Shown here: one piece after another, positions 53,308 through 62,293 of the stretch
Layout of the letters: every line of letters starts with the position of its first letter
Numbering within the stretch: the stretch's first letter is position 1
NCBI GenBank assembly: GCA_964439625.1
Contig: CAYTPI010000004.1
Location: 171,620-235,619 of the forward strand
DNA from: CAYTPI01 sp964439625
GTDB taxonomy: Bacteria > Chloroflexota > Anaerolineae > Aggregatilineales > UBA3940
Direction of reading: 5' to 3'
Length of the DNA stretch: 64,000 bases
The notes under the pieces: model-generated
Seen by the model: only the letters and a program-made list of their open reading frames with translations
Told to the model about the DNA's origin: nothing
The model's database searches: none
Translations under genes and position numbers: made by a program

Positions 53308-55125
53308 TTGACCTACCTCGGATTTCATCTCGTATTTATCATTCCCGTCATCATCGTTTTGACGGTTCTCATCAGCAGACAACCAATTAAACCGCAGCGT
53401 CGTGAATTGACTGCTATTGTCGTTCTGATGGTTATCGCGTTCGTCTATACGACCCCCTGGGATAACTTCCTCGTGCGGGAACAAATCTGGACGTACCGCC
53501 AGGGAACCGTGCTGGGCACAATCGGGTTTGTACCGGTGGAAGAATACGCATTCTTTCTGTTGCAGACGGTGCTGGTGGGTCAATGGACGCTGCTGGTGAC
53601 GCGCTGGCTGCCAACTGACTTGAGCATTCAGCGACCGCAGATTTGGCCCTCCATCTTGGGTTTACTGCTTGGCGTGGCACTCTCGACCACAGGTTGGCTG
53701 ATCGCGCCGATTGATGAATGGCGCTACCTGTCGCTGATACTGGTCTGGGCTTGCCCGGTGCTCGCCGTCCAATGGACAGTGGGTGGGGGCGTCCTGTGGC
53801 GCAATGCGTTAATTGTCGCTGTTAGTGCCGGGGTGCCTGCTTTGTATCTTTCCATCGCAGACCGGATTGCGATTGGCAATGGCATCTGGACGATATTACC
53901 CGGTACCAGCAGCGGCATCCTGATTGGCGGACTGCCCATCGAAGAGGGTCTCTTCTTCGTTGTAACATCCTTGCTGGTGGTTCAGGGTATTCTACTGTAT
54001 CAGTGGGTGCTTCAGCTTGATGCGCTCGAGTCGCTGCGATTGTTTCAACCGCCTGAACGAACAGAGACAGTACCACCACCGACCCTGAAAATGGGGGCAC
54101 GCTTACGTTTTGCTCTGCAAAGCCGCTTAATTTGGCCTGCTTATGCTCTCTTCATCTTGACGACGATTACCTTCAGCCTTGGGTTGGAGTTATCGCTCAA
54201 CGCACAGTTAGTTCCGCTGCTGCTGAGTGCCGTCATTTTTGGTCTGCCACATGGCGCAGTTGATCATCTAGCCCCTTTCCGTATCTCAGGGCGTAAAGTC
54301 AAGCCTGTATTGTTAGCTGGGTTTATGCTACTCTACCTTGTCCCAGTGACATTGTATCTCGGCATCTGGGCTGTCATCCCGACCATTGGTTTTGTTCTCT
54401 TCATTCTGATGACGTGGTACCACTGGGGCAGTGGAGAACTGCACAGCTTGTTGACGTTGATCCCCAGCCAAGTAGGGGCCACTCGTGTATCCAATGGGCT
54501 GGCTGTGTTAGCCCGTGGTAGCCTGCCAATGGTTGTGCCATTGTTGGCCTTCCCAGATGTTGTGGCGCAGGCAGCTGTTGCCATCATTGGTTCCTTCGGT
54601 GGTGATGTTGCTGGGTTAGGGTGGGCGTTCACCAACGCGTTTCGCTTCCGGGCGCTGCTGGTTGTGGTCAGCTTGAATAGTTTGTGGTTGGTCACCAATT
54701 TGATGGAAAGTGGGGCCACGTCGCAATGGTTGCAGAATGCTGGTGAAACCGTGCTGCTATTTGCTTTTTTCTATGTTGTGCCACCCTTTTTCGCAATTGG
54801 ACTGTACTTCTGCTTGTGGCATGCCGTCCGCCACATCATCCGCTTGATGCTGCTGACGCCAGCATCCGAAGTTGATTTGACGCAAGGTAAAATTCTACGC
54901 CCGTTAGGACGTTACATGCTGGAAGCTGCCCCTCTGACACTGGTCTCGATTGGGCTGTTAGCAGTTTTATATATGGTCGTACCCACTCAACCAACTGATT
55001 TACTTTCTGGCGTGGGCTTATACCTCGCTTTGATCGCCGCACTGACGCTGCCGCATACGTTGCTCGTCATCTGGATGGATAGCCAACAAAGCATCCAAGC
55101 ACCGATGGGTAAGGTCCAGGGTTAG
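53308..55125 (+). CDS. Lycopene cyclase (CarR-type) fused to Brp/Blh beta-carotene 15,15'-dioxygenase
   Basis: A 605-aa membrane protein joining two enzymes of retinal synthesis. Residues 1-235 contain two lycopene-cyclase domains, the first with TTPWDNFLV (48-56) and PVEEYAFF (76-83), the second with GIWTILPG and PIEEGLFF (210-217). Residues about 265-600 are Brp/Blh dioxygenase: HGAVDH with His315, YHWGSGE with His372, and the pair His505/His509 in WHAVRHIIR. The spacing His315-His372 is the same 57 residues reported for bacterial Blh, so all four iron ligands are present. The chain would cyclise lycopene to beta-carotene and cleave it to retinal. The TTG at 53308 has GGAAG upstream. No phytoene genes or rhodopsin are nearby. 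Confidence 0.85.
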   Translation: MTYLGFHLVFIIPVIIVLTVLISRQPIKPQRRELTAIVVLMVIAFVYTTPWDNFLVREQIWTYRQGTVLGTIGFVPVEEYAFFLLQTVLVGQWTLLVTRWLPTDLSIQRPQIWPSILGLLLGVALSTTGWLIAPIDEWRYLSLILVWACPVLAVQWTVGGGVLWRNALIVAVSAGVPALYLSIADRIAIGNGIWTILPGTSSGILIGGLPIEEGLFFVVTSLLVVQGILLYQWVLQLDALESLRLFQPPERTETVPPPTLKMGARLRFALQSRLIWPAYALFILTTITFSLGLELSLNAQLVPLLLSAVIFGLPHGAVDHLAPFRISGRKVKPVLLAGFMLLYLVPVTLYLGIWAVIPTIGFVLFILMTWYHWGSGELHSLLTLIPSQVGATRVSNGLAVLARGSLPMVVPLLAFPDVVAQAAVAIIGSFGGDVAGLGWAFTNAFRFRALLVVVSLNSLWLVTNLMESGATSQWLQNAGETVLLFAFFYVVPPFFAIGLYFCLWHAVRHIIRLMLLTPASEVDLTQGKILRPLGRYMLEAAPLTLVSIGLLAVLYMVVPTQPTDLLSGVGLYLALIAALTLPHTLLVIWMDSQQSIQAPMGKVQG

Positions 55126-55146
55126 GCTTGATCAATGATAAAATGA

Positions 55147-55175
55147 GCGAGCATCCTATGGATTAGGGTGCTCGC
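55147..55175. terminator. Bidirectional hairpin between cyclase-Blh and BLUF genes
   Basis: GCGAGCATCCTA (55147-55158) pairs with TAGGGTGCTCGC (55164-55175, one G-T). It sits between two convergent genes; the T run comes only 15 nt later. Confidence 0.5.
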
Positions 55176-55211
55176 CATAGGCGGCATTGTTTTTGAACAG
55201 CGCTTGATATA

Positions 55212-55631
55212 TCAGTAGTAGATACCACTGCGGAAAGTATCCATCAGTAAGCGGGCACGCGCTGGCTCATTTTGCATCAAGGGTGGGTTATCCAAGAAGT
55301 CAGAGTATCCCTCAAGCTCATTGGGTAAATCTCCTGCTATTTTCTTGAAGCCCATTGACCAGTTGTCGTAGGTACGTTCTTCGATTTCGTCTTCGAAAAT
55401 CATGAGCACGTTTTGATGCCGATCATCTTGGGCGATTTTTTTGAACAGTGATTTGACGATATCTCTTTCGCCCTCTAATGCCTGAATAAAGTAACCATCC
55501 CGATAGAGTAACATCCCGGTGATATCAAGTTGCGAATTATTGTCTCTGGCAACGTTGAGAATATTCATCAGGTCATCGTCGGTTATGGGTCGGCTGGCTA
55601 AACTGACATACGTCAAGCAAACTAGTGACAT
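55212..55631 (-). CDS. BLUF-domain blue-light sensor
   Basis: A 139-aa flavin photoreceptor. From the ATG at 55631 the key positions fall at canonical numbers: Tyr8 in LVCLTYVS, Asn31-Asn32, Gln50 in YFIQALEG, Trp91 and Met93 in NWSMGF, as in short cyanobacterial PixD-like BLUF proteins. Blue light rearranges the Tyr-Gln-FAD hydrogen bonds and changes binding to a partner; there is no attached output domain. About 40 C-terminal residues form the usual capping helices. It converges on the cyclase-Blh fusion gene and is divergent from rarA. A TTG two codons earlier is less likely as a start. Confidence 0.93.
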   Translation of the reverse strand: MSLVCLTYVSLASRPITDDDLMNILNVARDNNSQLDITGMLLYRDGYFIQALEGERDIVKSLFKKIAQDDRHQNVLMIFEDEIEERTYDNWSMGFKKIAGDLPNELEGYSDFLDNPPLMQNEPARARLLMDTFRSGIYY

Positions 55632-55741
55632 TTCCAATATCTCTCTTACGCTAAGGTAATAGCCTATCTACAGCAAAAAGAATACCATAATCTAAAAAAT
55701 TATTGAGTTACGATTGTTTAACGGAAAGATAACAAATTGCT

Positions 55742-57061
55742 ATGGATTTGTTTGAACACGCTCGTCAGCAACAGAATGACCGTGAAGCGCCGCTGGCCCA
55801 CCGCATGCGCCCACGCTCATTTGAGGAGTTTAGTGGGCAAGAGCACATCGTCGGTGAGGGGAAGATGCTGCGCCGCATGGTTGAGGCCGACCGCCTCACG
55901 TCGATCATTCTCTGGGGGCCGCCGGGCGTCGGTAAGACGGCGCTGGCCAACGTCATCGCGGAGTCAACAGCGAGCCACTTTGAACGGCTTAATGCGGTGT
56001 TGGCGGGCGTCAAGGACTTGCGCGAGATTATCAGTGCGACGCAGGAGCGCCGAGCCTTGTACGGCACACGCACTGTTCTTTTCATCGACGAAATTCACCG
56101 TTGGAATAAAGCCCAACAAGACGCGCTGTTGCCTTACGTTGAGGAAGGCACTGTTATCTTGATCGGAGCCACAACAGAGAACCCGACTTTTGAGATTATC
56201 CGCCCGTTACTGAGTCGCTCGACGGTTTTTGAATTCCAGCCACTGACTGCAGCTGATCTCAAGCAGATACTGCTGCGTGCCTTGCATGACTCAAAGCGTG
56301 GGTTGGGTACCTATCAAGCCGAAATTGATGAAGATGCCCTCGACTATCTGGTGCGCATCGCTGGCGGTGACGCCCGCAGTGCCCTTAATGCTTTAGAGTT
56401 AGCCGTGACCACGACTCAGCCAGCAGATAATGGGACTGTCCACGTCACGATTGAGGTCGCTCAAGAGAGTATTCAACAGCGTTTGGTTCGCTATGACAAA
56501 GGCGGCGATGAACACTACGATACGATCAGTGCCTACATCAAATCCGTGAGAGGGTCTGACCCGGATGCCGCCATGTTTTGGTTGGGCAAGATGATCGAAG
56601 CGGGCGAAGATCCGCGTTTCATTATGCGTCGTATCTTGATTCTTGCTGGTGAGGACATCGGCATGGCCGACCCCAATGGTGTTGTAGTGGCGTCTGCCTG
56701 CGCCTACGCCCTAGACTGGATGGGCTTGCCCGAAGGCATGTATCCACTGACACTGGCGACCTTGTATCTGGCGACAGCACCGAAATCGAACTCAGCGACA
56801 CAGCTTTACGGCGTTATCGATGCTATCAAGCAGGGGGCCTCAACGGAGGTGCCCAGTCATCTTCGCAGCAGCCCGCGCGATCGCTCACAAGATGATCCGC
56901 GTTATGCCTACCCACATGACTTCGCCGAGCACTATACGCCGCAGCAGTATCTGCCGGATGGCATTAAGCAGACTTTTTACCAACCCGTGATGTTGGGGTA
57001 TGAAGCCAAGGCCGCTGAATGGCTGCGGAAGCTCCGAGAGAACAGCGGTGACGATGCGTAA
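55742..57061 (+). CDS. rarA: Replication-associated recombination protein A (AAA+ ATPase)
   Basis: A 439-aa protein of the RarA/MgsA/WRNIP1 family, acting at stalled replication forks. It shows PLAHRMRPRSFEEFSGQEH at the N-terminus, Walker A GPPGVGKT (59-66), Walker B VLFIDEIHR with Asp116-Glu117, sensor 1 GATTENPTFE, the LSR motif, and the C-terminal tetramerisation region with RRILILAGEDIGMADP and YPHDF. Length and order are normal. It stands alone, divergent from the BLUF gene. Confidence 0.96.
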   Translation: MDLFEHARQQQNDREAPLAHRMRPRSFEEFSGQEHIVGEGKMLRRMVEADRLTSIILWGPPGVGKTALANVIAESTASHFERLNAVLAGVKDLREIISATQERRALYGTRTVLFIDEIHRWNKAQQDALLPYVEEGTVILIGATTENPTFEIIRPLLSRSTVFEFQPLTAADLKQILLRALHDSKRGLGTYQAEIDEDALDYLVRIAGGDARSALNALELAVTTTQPADNGTVHVTIEVAQESIQQRLVRYDKGGDEHYDTISAYIKSVRGSDPDAAMFWLGKMIEAGEDPRFIMRRILILAGEDIGMADPNGVVVASACAYALDWMGLPEGMYPLTLATLYLATAPKSNSATQLYGVIDAIKQGASTEVPSHLRSSPRDRSQDDPRYAYPHDFAEHYTPQQYLPDGIKQTFYQPVMLGYEAKAAEWLRKLRENSGDDA

Positions 57062-57115
57062 ATGCATGCTTGGCTACAAAAATGAACTATCCCCAGCCAG
57101 TGAGTTTGTGTAGTA

Positions 57116-57121
57116 TATAAT
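57116..57121 (+). promoter_or_regulatory. -10 box of the kinase-TIR gene
   Basis: TATAAT, predicted start about 57128, giving a leader of roughly 27 nt with AGGAG at 57143-57147 before the ATG at 57155. No clear -35. Confidence 0.5.
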
Positions 57122-57154
57122 GGCAGGCAAATACGCAGCACTAGGAGACGGTAT

Positions 57155-59236
57155 ATGCAGATAGGCCCATATGACATCATCCAAGAGGTTTACCGGACAA
57201 AACCAGTCACGATCTATATGGCTCGCGACATAGAGACGGACGAGATAGTGGCTCTTAAGTTGTTAACCCTCGATCTATACCAGCAGCGCTCCTATCGTGA
57301 GTTGTTCATGCTTGAGACCGAGATCATGGCGACCGCGACCATACAAGAAGCACCCGTCGTGCCAATGTTGGGAGCGGGTTTTTACGAAGAGCAGCCTTAC
57401 CTTGTGCTCAAGTGGATGACGGGCGGCACGCTAGCTGAGCGCATTACGCCCGGCGGTATGTCGATTGAAGAAATTGCGCCGATCATTGAGCGCATTGCGC
57501 GTGCCCTTGATGTAATCCATGAGGTTAACGTCATTCACCGGGATGTGAAGCCAGACAATATTCTGTTCGATGAGAATGGACAAGCGTTCTTGGCAGACTT
57601 TGGTGGTGTCAAAACACTGACGAAGAGTGGTCAGTCAAACAGCGATGATGTGCTGGGTACCATGCAGTATATGCCGCCTGAAGCCATTGAGGCTGAATAC
57701 TCCCTGAGCACGGATATCTACAGCTTTGGGATTACCATCTATGAGATGTTTACGGGTGAGCACCCTTACAACGAAGTAACGTTGCTTGGGGCCATGACGG
57801 CACATATTAATCGCCCTATGCCAGACATCACTATCTTACGTCCTGATATCCCCGGCGCCGTCAACGATGTCATTCGAAAAGCAACATCGAAGACACCCAG
57901 CCAACGTTACAATTCCGCTGCCAAGCTAATCAAAGACTTGCACCAAGCGATGAAGGTGACGGAATCAAAGTCGCGTGAGCGGGGCCGAGCAATCACCGAA
58001 AGACCTACGCCACCGCCACCAGAGCCAACCGCTGAAGAAAAGCCGCCTGGCACAGCCACCCGCGGTGCCGTTGTCACGTCGAGGTCAGCACCAATGCCAG
58101 CCGCACGGCCTGAACCGGCACCGGCAGCGATTGAGCCGATCACAGAGGAAAAGGCTGTTCAGGCTGCAGAAGAGGCCAAGCGACGAGACACAAAACGGCT
58201 CGAGGCGATTGAACGCGTTCACCAAGCTGAAGAAGCCGACGACGACGGGTTGAGTGTGCTTGGCGATATCGGAGAGAAAGAAGAGGCTGAAACAAGTGTC
58301 GCCGACACAGGTGAAGTGCTGCTTGAACTCCAAGGGGGGGCAGGGCAGTCTGCAACGGATGACATTCCTGAGCACCCAGTTTTGTTCTCTGCCTACTATT
58401 CATCGCAAATTGAAGCGGAATCAGACTACAAGCTGCTGGTATATATCCATGTGCCGCAGGCCATCCTGGATATTCGAACAGATGCCGAAACAGCCAGGGA
58501 CAAACTCGGTGGAGTTGTACCCACACCGACCGTATCCGATCAGGTCGCTCAGCTAGCCGAAGGGACAATCGTCAGCGTAACGCCCGAATCTAAGCAAATA
58601 GAGTTCGAGCCTGTATCCGTTGCCAAGCGTTTCCGTACACCTTGGGTGCGCTTCGATTTTGGTTTCTCCGCGCCGAAAAAGCTTGAAGGTCAAACAGTTG
58701 AGGGACGTATTTCGATCAGTGTGAGCGCAATTGAAATTGCACACATTAACTTCAAAACTGCAGTCAAAGAGACGCAGTTATTGGTCAATCTTAATACACA
58801 TCCCAAGATTAATCCGCTGTTTCAGGCAAAGCTCCAATCCAAAACCAGCAAGGCCTATCAACGCATCTTTATCTCCTACTCTCGTGATGATACGGTGATC
58901 GCTGAGGCCTACCGTCAAGTGCAGATTGCGATGGGCAACGATGCCTTTATGGATACGCACTCTCTGCGTACTGGGGAGAATTGGCAGGCAGCGCTGGCCC
59001 GCGCCATCGATGAAGCTGATATTCTTCAGTTGTTTTGGTCGCCAAGTGCGGCTGCATCGGATAGTGTGAAACATGAATGGGATTACGCCCTCAACCACAA
59101 GTGCAATGAAACGCGCTGTGTTGATTTCATTCGCCCAGTCTACTGGGAGGCACCCCTGCACCCGCCGCCCAGTGAATTGGGTCATTTAAATTTCAGATAT
59201 GTGTCGCTAAAGCCAGTTACTCCTGATGATGCGTGA
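57155..59236 (+). CDS. Ser/Thr protein kinase fused to a C-terminal TIR domain
   Basis: A 693-aa cytoplasmic protein. Residues 1-270 are a Hanks-type kinase: Lys35 in ALKLL, HRDVKPDN with Asp130, DFGGVK with Asp148 and MPPEA. The glycine-rich loop is degenerate (IIQEVYRTKPV lacks GxGxxG), yet catalytic residues are intact. A Pro/Ala/Glu-rich linker (about 275-395) leads to a beta-rich domain (about 405-545, with WVRFDFGFSAPKK). Residues 569-693 are TIR: RIFISYSRDD, MDTHSLRTGENWQAAL, LFWSPSAA and KHEWDYAL with Glu641 at the usual NADase position. There is no membrane segment. The kinase could control TIR activity. Good -10 and AGGAG precede the start. Confidence 0.88.
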   Translation: MQIGPYDIIQEVYRTKPVTIYMARDIETDEIVALKLLTLDLYQQRSYRELFMLETEIMATATIQEAPVVPMLGAGFYEEQPYLVLKWMTGGTLAERITPGGMSIEEIAPIIERIARALDVIHEVNVIHRDVKPDNILFDENGQAFLADFGGVKTLTKSGQSNSDDVLGTMQYMPPEAIEAEYSLSTDIYSFGITIYEMFTGEHPYNEVTLLGAMTAHINRPMPDITILRPDIPGAVNDVIRKATSKTPSQRYNSAAKLIKDLHQAMKVTESKSRERGRAITERPTPPPPEPTAEEKPPGTATRGAVVTSRSAPMPAARPEPAPAAIEPITEEKAVQAAEEAKRRDTKRLEAIERVHQAEEADDDGLSVLGDIGEKEEAETSVADTGEVLLELQGGAGQSATDDIPEHPVLFSAYYSSQIEAESDYKLLVYIHVPQAILDIRTDAETARDKLGGVVPTPTVSDQVAQLAEGTIVSVTPESKQIEFEPVSVAKRFRTPWVRFDFGFSAPKKLEGQTVEGRISISVSAIEIAHINFKTAVKETQLLVNLNTHPKINPLFQAKLQSKTSKAYQRIFISYSRDDTVIAEAYRQVQIAMGNDAFMDTHSLRTGENWQAALARAIDEADILQLFWSPSAAASDSVKHEWDYALNHKCNETRCVDFIRPVYWEAPLHPPPSELGHLNFRYVSLKPVTPDDA

Positions 59237-59253
59237 GTGCTTTGCCGTAAGCG

Positions 59254-59649
59254 CTACTGCTCAAACTCGATCAGGCCAAACTCACGCACAATAATACTGA
59301 CGTCATTCTGCTGAGCATCGTTTGCGGGAGAGACTTGGCCAAAGCCCGCATTCAGGCGCGTGCCATCTTGCAGAAAACCTCGTACTGCGAACCGATCTTC
59401 TTGTGTGACTTCAAACGACATTACCTCTGTCTCGCCCTCAGGCACATTCTGGAAGATCACTTCTTGGCCCGAAACTGTCACGATCAAAGAAAAGAGGTTC
59501 TGACCCGCTGCATTAGTCACAGTAATCTCTGGGTCGCGTGTAATGCCCGTGTTGCCTTCTGCCCGATCATTACCACCACACCCAGCCAGTGTCGTCATTA
59601 TGAACATGAGGATGACTGTATGTATCACAAGTTTGCGAGTAGTAGGCAT
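59254..59649 (-). CDS. Small lipoprotein, unknown function
   Basis: A 131-aa exported protein with a clear lipobox LAGC (Cys24). The mature part is one beta-rich domain of about 95 residues (EITVTNAAGQNLFSLIVTV, VPEGETEVMSFEV) with no known family. It converges on the kinase-TIR gene and is divergent from the pre-peptidase-domain gene; AGGGAGG lies upstream of the ATG. Confidence 0.7.
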   Translation of the reverse strand: MPTTRKLVIHTVILMFIMTTLAGCGGNDRAEGNTGITRDPEITVTNAAGQNLFSLIVTVSGQEVIFQNVPEGETEVMSFEVTQEDRFAVRGFLQDGTRLNAGFGQVSPANDAQQNDVSIIVREFGLIEFEQ

Positions 59650-59798
59650 GGTTCCTCCCTAAAATTTTTGCCTCAAAATAAAGATCAATGCACGAATATC
59701 GGCAACAGTTTACATCTATGAGCAAGAAAATGCCCGCTGTAAACGCAATTAACATGAAGTTGGTACAATAAGCTTTAGTGATTAAATAATCTTGGAGA

Positions 59799-61592
59799 AT
59801 GTTCAGCGTGAAACGGCTGTTGATAATTGGAATGCTGGTAATTGCTAGCCTGACGCTCTCAGTGAGTGCTGCCAGCGCGCAAGACGATATTTTTTTGCCA
59901 CCGGGTGAGCAACCCCCACCCATTACCACCCTGAGTGGCGGCCCTATTGAGATTGGAGTCCCCATCGAGGGCTTCATTGAGCAAGATCAGCGGATTGCCT
60001 ATGATTTGATGATCACCGAGACCACTGGTTTGGCTGTCAGTATGCAAGCAACTGACACGAACCCATTTCTAGATACATACGTGCGTGTGTTCGATGCGGA
60101 TGGTAACTTGGTTGTGCAAAACGATGATGATTTTATCTGCGAATGCTTAGACTCACTTGCCCGCGTGACTTTGGAGCCCGGTAGCTACACAGTTGAAGCC
60201 GCGACGTTTGTTGACTTTGACACAGGCCAATTCGTATTGACGGTCAGTCAGGTGTCGATTACAGAAGAGGGCATTATTGGTGTTGGCTCATTGTTTGAGA
60301 ATGAGCTGGCAGCCCCTGCCACCGATGTCTACGAGCTGATTGTTAGTGAAGGGCAGCCTGTTCGTATTTTGTTTGACCCACTTGAAGGCAGTTCTCTATC
60401 CACAAGTATTGTGCTTTATGATGAATTTGGCATACTGGCTGTTGGCGTCGTGCGGGAACCTGACTCGCGTGCACTCAGCCTAACAACCTTTTTCCTCGAA
60501 GAAGGCAGCTACCGCTTGGAAGTCATTGGGTTAGAAGGTAGCGGCGGCTATAGCATGGTAGTTGGTCCACCAGCAACCGACCGCGGCTTCCTGCCACTGG
60601 GTGAACCGATTCGCAACGAACTTCAGTCTGGTGAACGAGCCCGCTACCAACTGGTGCTGAGTGCCGCCGATAATATTCACATCACGGTTATTTCTGCCGA
60701 GCCATTTGATCCGACCAGCCAGGTGCCGCTCGACCCAGACCTAGTGCTGCTCGATGAACAAGGCTTTGAAATGGAATTTGGTGACTTGTTTGAAACAGCA
60801 AGCGGTCAGTTGGGGGCATCGATCAGCCGCCGCTTCGAGCCGGGTACCTATACCATTGAAGTGCGTGACTTCGCCGACTCTGGCTCAGGTGAGTACATTC
60901 TTGAAGCCACACCGATTGGTGTAGAACAGCGTGGGCCAATCACCATTGGCGCGCAAGTTGGGGGCACAGTTAATATCAACGAACTTGACTCATATACGCT
61001 CTCACTGGCTGAGCCAAGCGTTTTACGCTTCGCCTTGACTGTCCCAGAGGGGAGCAGTCTTGATCCGGTACTTTCAATCTATGATGGTGCAGGCTTCCTT
61101 GTCTACGATAATGCCTTTGCCCAGCCCATCAATGGAGTGATGGCTACCTCGCTCGATCTCTTTCCGGGTGACTACATTCTAGAAGTAGCACCACGGGCTA
61201 ATGAAACCGCAGGTGACTATGTGCTGACTGTTGAAAATGCAGTGGTAGACCGCGGAGTGATCCTCGTTGGTGAGTCAATCGATAATGAGCTGATCCAAGG
61301 CCGTCGTGACCGCTACACACTTACGTTGACTGAGGCGGAGATGCTGGAAATTGCCATTCTGAGCCAAGAAGGAACCTTCGGCATCGCGGGCTTTGACCCT
61401 GTTTTAACTATCTATGATGCGAACGGTAACTTCCTGTACTTCAACGATGACTTTTACTTCTCCGATCAAGCGACCTCCACTACCGACTCTCGGATTATGC
61501 AGCGTTTTGAAGCCGGAACATATCTCATAGAAGTAGCGAGTTTCTTCGATGAAGCAGGCGGCCTCTACGCAGTTTCTGTCGATCGTCAATAG
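59799..61592 (+). CDS. Secreted protein with five pre-peptidase C-terminal (PPC)-like domains
   Basis: A 597-aa exported protein. Signal peptide at residues 1-28 (cleavage near SAASAQ). Five beta-sandwich repeats of about 110 residues begin near residues 46, 162, 266, 383 and 490, each with a pattern hGxxhxNEL...DxYxLxL...DPVLxIYDxxG...FEPGxYxIEV. These PPC-like domains normally accompany secreted peptidases or act alone in surface binding; no peptidase domain is attached. A GTG at 59808 with better spacing from TTGGAG is the alternative start. A terminator follows. Confidence 0.82.
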   Translation: MFSVKRLLIIGMLVIASLTLSVSAASAQDDIFLPPGEQPPPITTLSGGPIEIGVPIEGFIEQDQRIAYDLMITETTGLAVSMQATDTNPFLDTYVRVFDADGNLVVQNDDDFICECLDSLARVTLEPGSYTVEAATFVDFDTGQFVLTVSQVSITEEGIIGVGSLFENELAAPATDVYELIVSEGQPVRILFDPLEGSSLSTSIVLYDEFGILAVGVVREPDSRALSLTTFFLEEGSYRLEVIGLEGSGGYSMVVGPPATDRGFLPLGEPIRNELQSGERARYQLVLSAADNIHITVISAEPFDPTSQVPLDPDLVLLDEQGFEMEFGDLFETASGQLGASISRRFEPGTYTIEVRDFADSGSGEYILEATPIGVEQRGPITIGAQVGGTVNINELDSYTLSLAEPSVLRFALTVPEGSSLDPVLSIYDGAGFLVYDNAFAQPINGVMATSLDLFPGDYILEVAPRANETAGDYVLTVENAVVDRGVILVGESIDNELIQGRRDRYTLTLTEAEMLEIAILSQEGTFGIAGFDPVLTIYDANGNFLYFNDDFYFSDQATSTTDSRIMQRFEAGTYLIEVASFFDEAGGLYAVSVDRQ

Positions 61593-61605
61593 CAGACGCC
61601 CGTCA

Positions 61606-61641
61606 AGGGGCGAGTATCTCTTTATTCGCCCCTAATTTTTT
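61606..61641 (+). terminator. Rho-independent terminator after the PPC-domain gene
   Basis: AGGGGCGA (61606-61613) pairs with TCGCCCCT (61626-61633), followed by AATTTTTTA. It reaches the stop codon of the convergent response regulator. Confidence 0.75.
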
Positions 61642-62293
61642 ATGGGCTGCCCAGCCCAGCCCTCTGTGCTAAAAGTGCGGCTTGGGTTCTATCCGCTACG
61701 TTGAGTTTTGCCAGAATAATGCTGACGTAATTGCGGACTGTGCCTTCCGTCAAAGTGAGTTCTCTAGCGATGCGGCTGTTGCTGTGCCCTTGTGCTAACA
61801 ATTTGAGTACATCATGTTCGCGTTCGGTCAGCATCTCTAGCAGGGCGGCTTCTTCGGGTAGGGCGGTGTGGGCCACGCGTGCCATCAGCTTACCAGCCAC
61901 ATCAGGGTCGATGTGATGCCGCCCGGCATAAGTGCCCTCAATCGCTTGGAGCAGGCCTTCACGAGGTGTATCTTTTAACAAGTAGCCATGCGCGCCTGCG
62001 CGAATGGCCTCGAAGACCCATTCGTCGGCGTTGTACGTGGTCAGCACCAACACTTTGATGGTTGGGTATTTTTCACGGATGGCTTTGGTGGCCTGCACGC
62101 CGTTCATCACAGGCATCTTTAGATCCATCAAAACCACGTCTGGCCCTAATCGTTCGATCTGCTCTAGCGCTTGTACCCCGTTGTTTGCCACACCAACCAC
62201 GTCGATGTGGGGTGCTGTCTTAAGAATTCCCCGCAGCCCTTCTAACAGGATCGATTGATCGTCCGTCAACAATACGCGGATAGTGTTTGTCAT
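61640..62293 (-). CDS. LuxR/NarL-family response regulator
   Basis: A 217-aa DNA-binding regulator. The receiver domain has VLLTDDQS, phospho-acceptor Asp57 in VVLMDLKMP, Thr in VLTTYN and Lys in YLLKDTP; the C-terminal helix-turn-helix reads LTEREHDVLKLLAQGHSNSRIA and GTVRNYVSIILAKL. It pairs with the HisKA_3 kinase encoded just upstream, whose TGA overlaps this ATG (ATGA at 62290-62293). A palindrome at the kinase promoter is a candidate binding site. Confidence 0.95.
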   Translation of the reverse strand: MTNTIRVLLTDDQSILLEGLRGILKTAPHIDVVGVANNGVQALEQIERLGPDVVLMDLKMPVMNGVQATKAIREKYPTIKVLVLTTYNADEWVFEAIRAGAHGYLLKDTPREGLLQAIEGTYAGRHHIDPDVAGKLMARVAHTALPEEAALLEMLTEREHDVLKLLAQGHSNSRIARELTLTEGTVRNYVSIILAKLNVADRTQAALLAQRAGLGSP

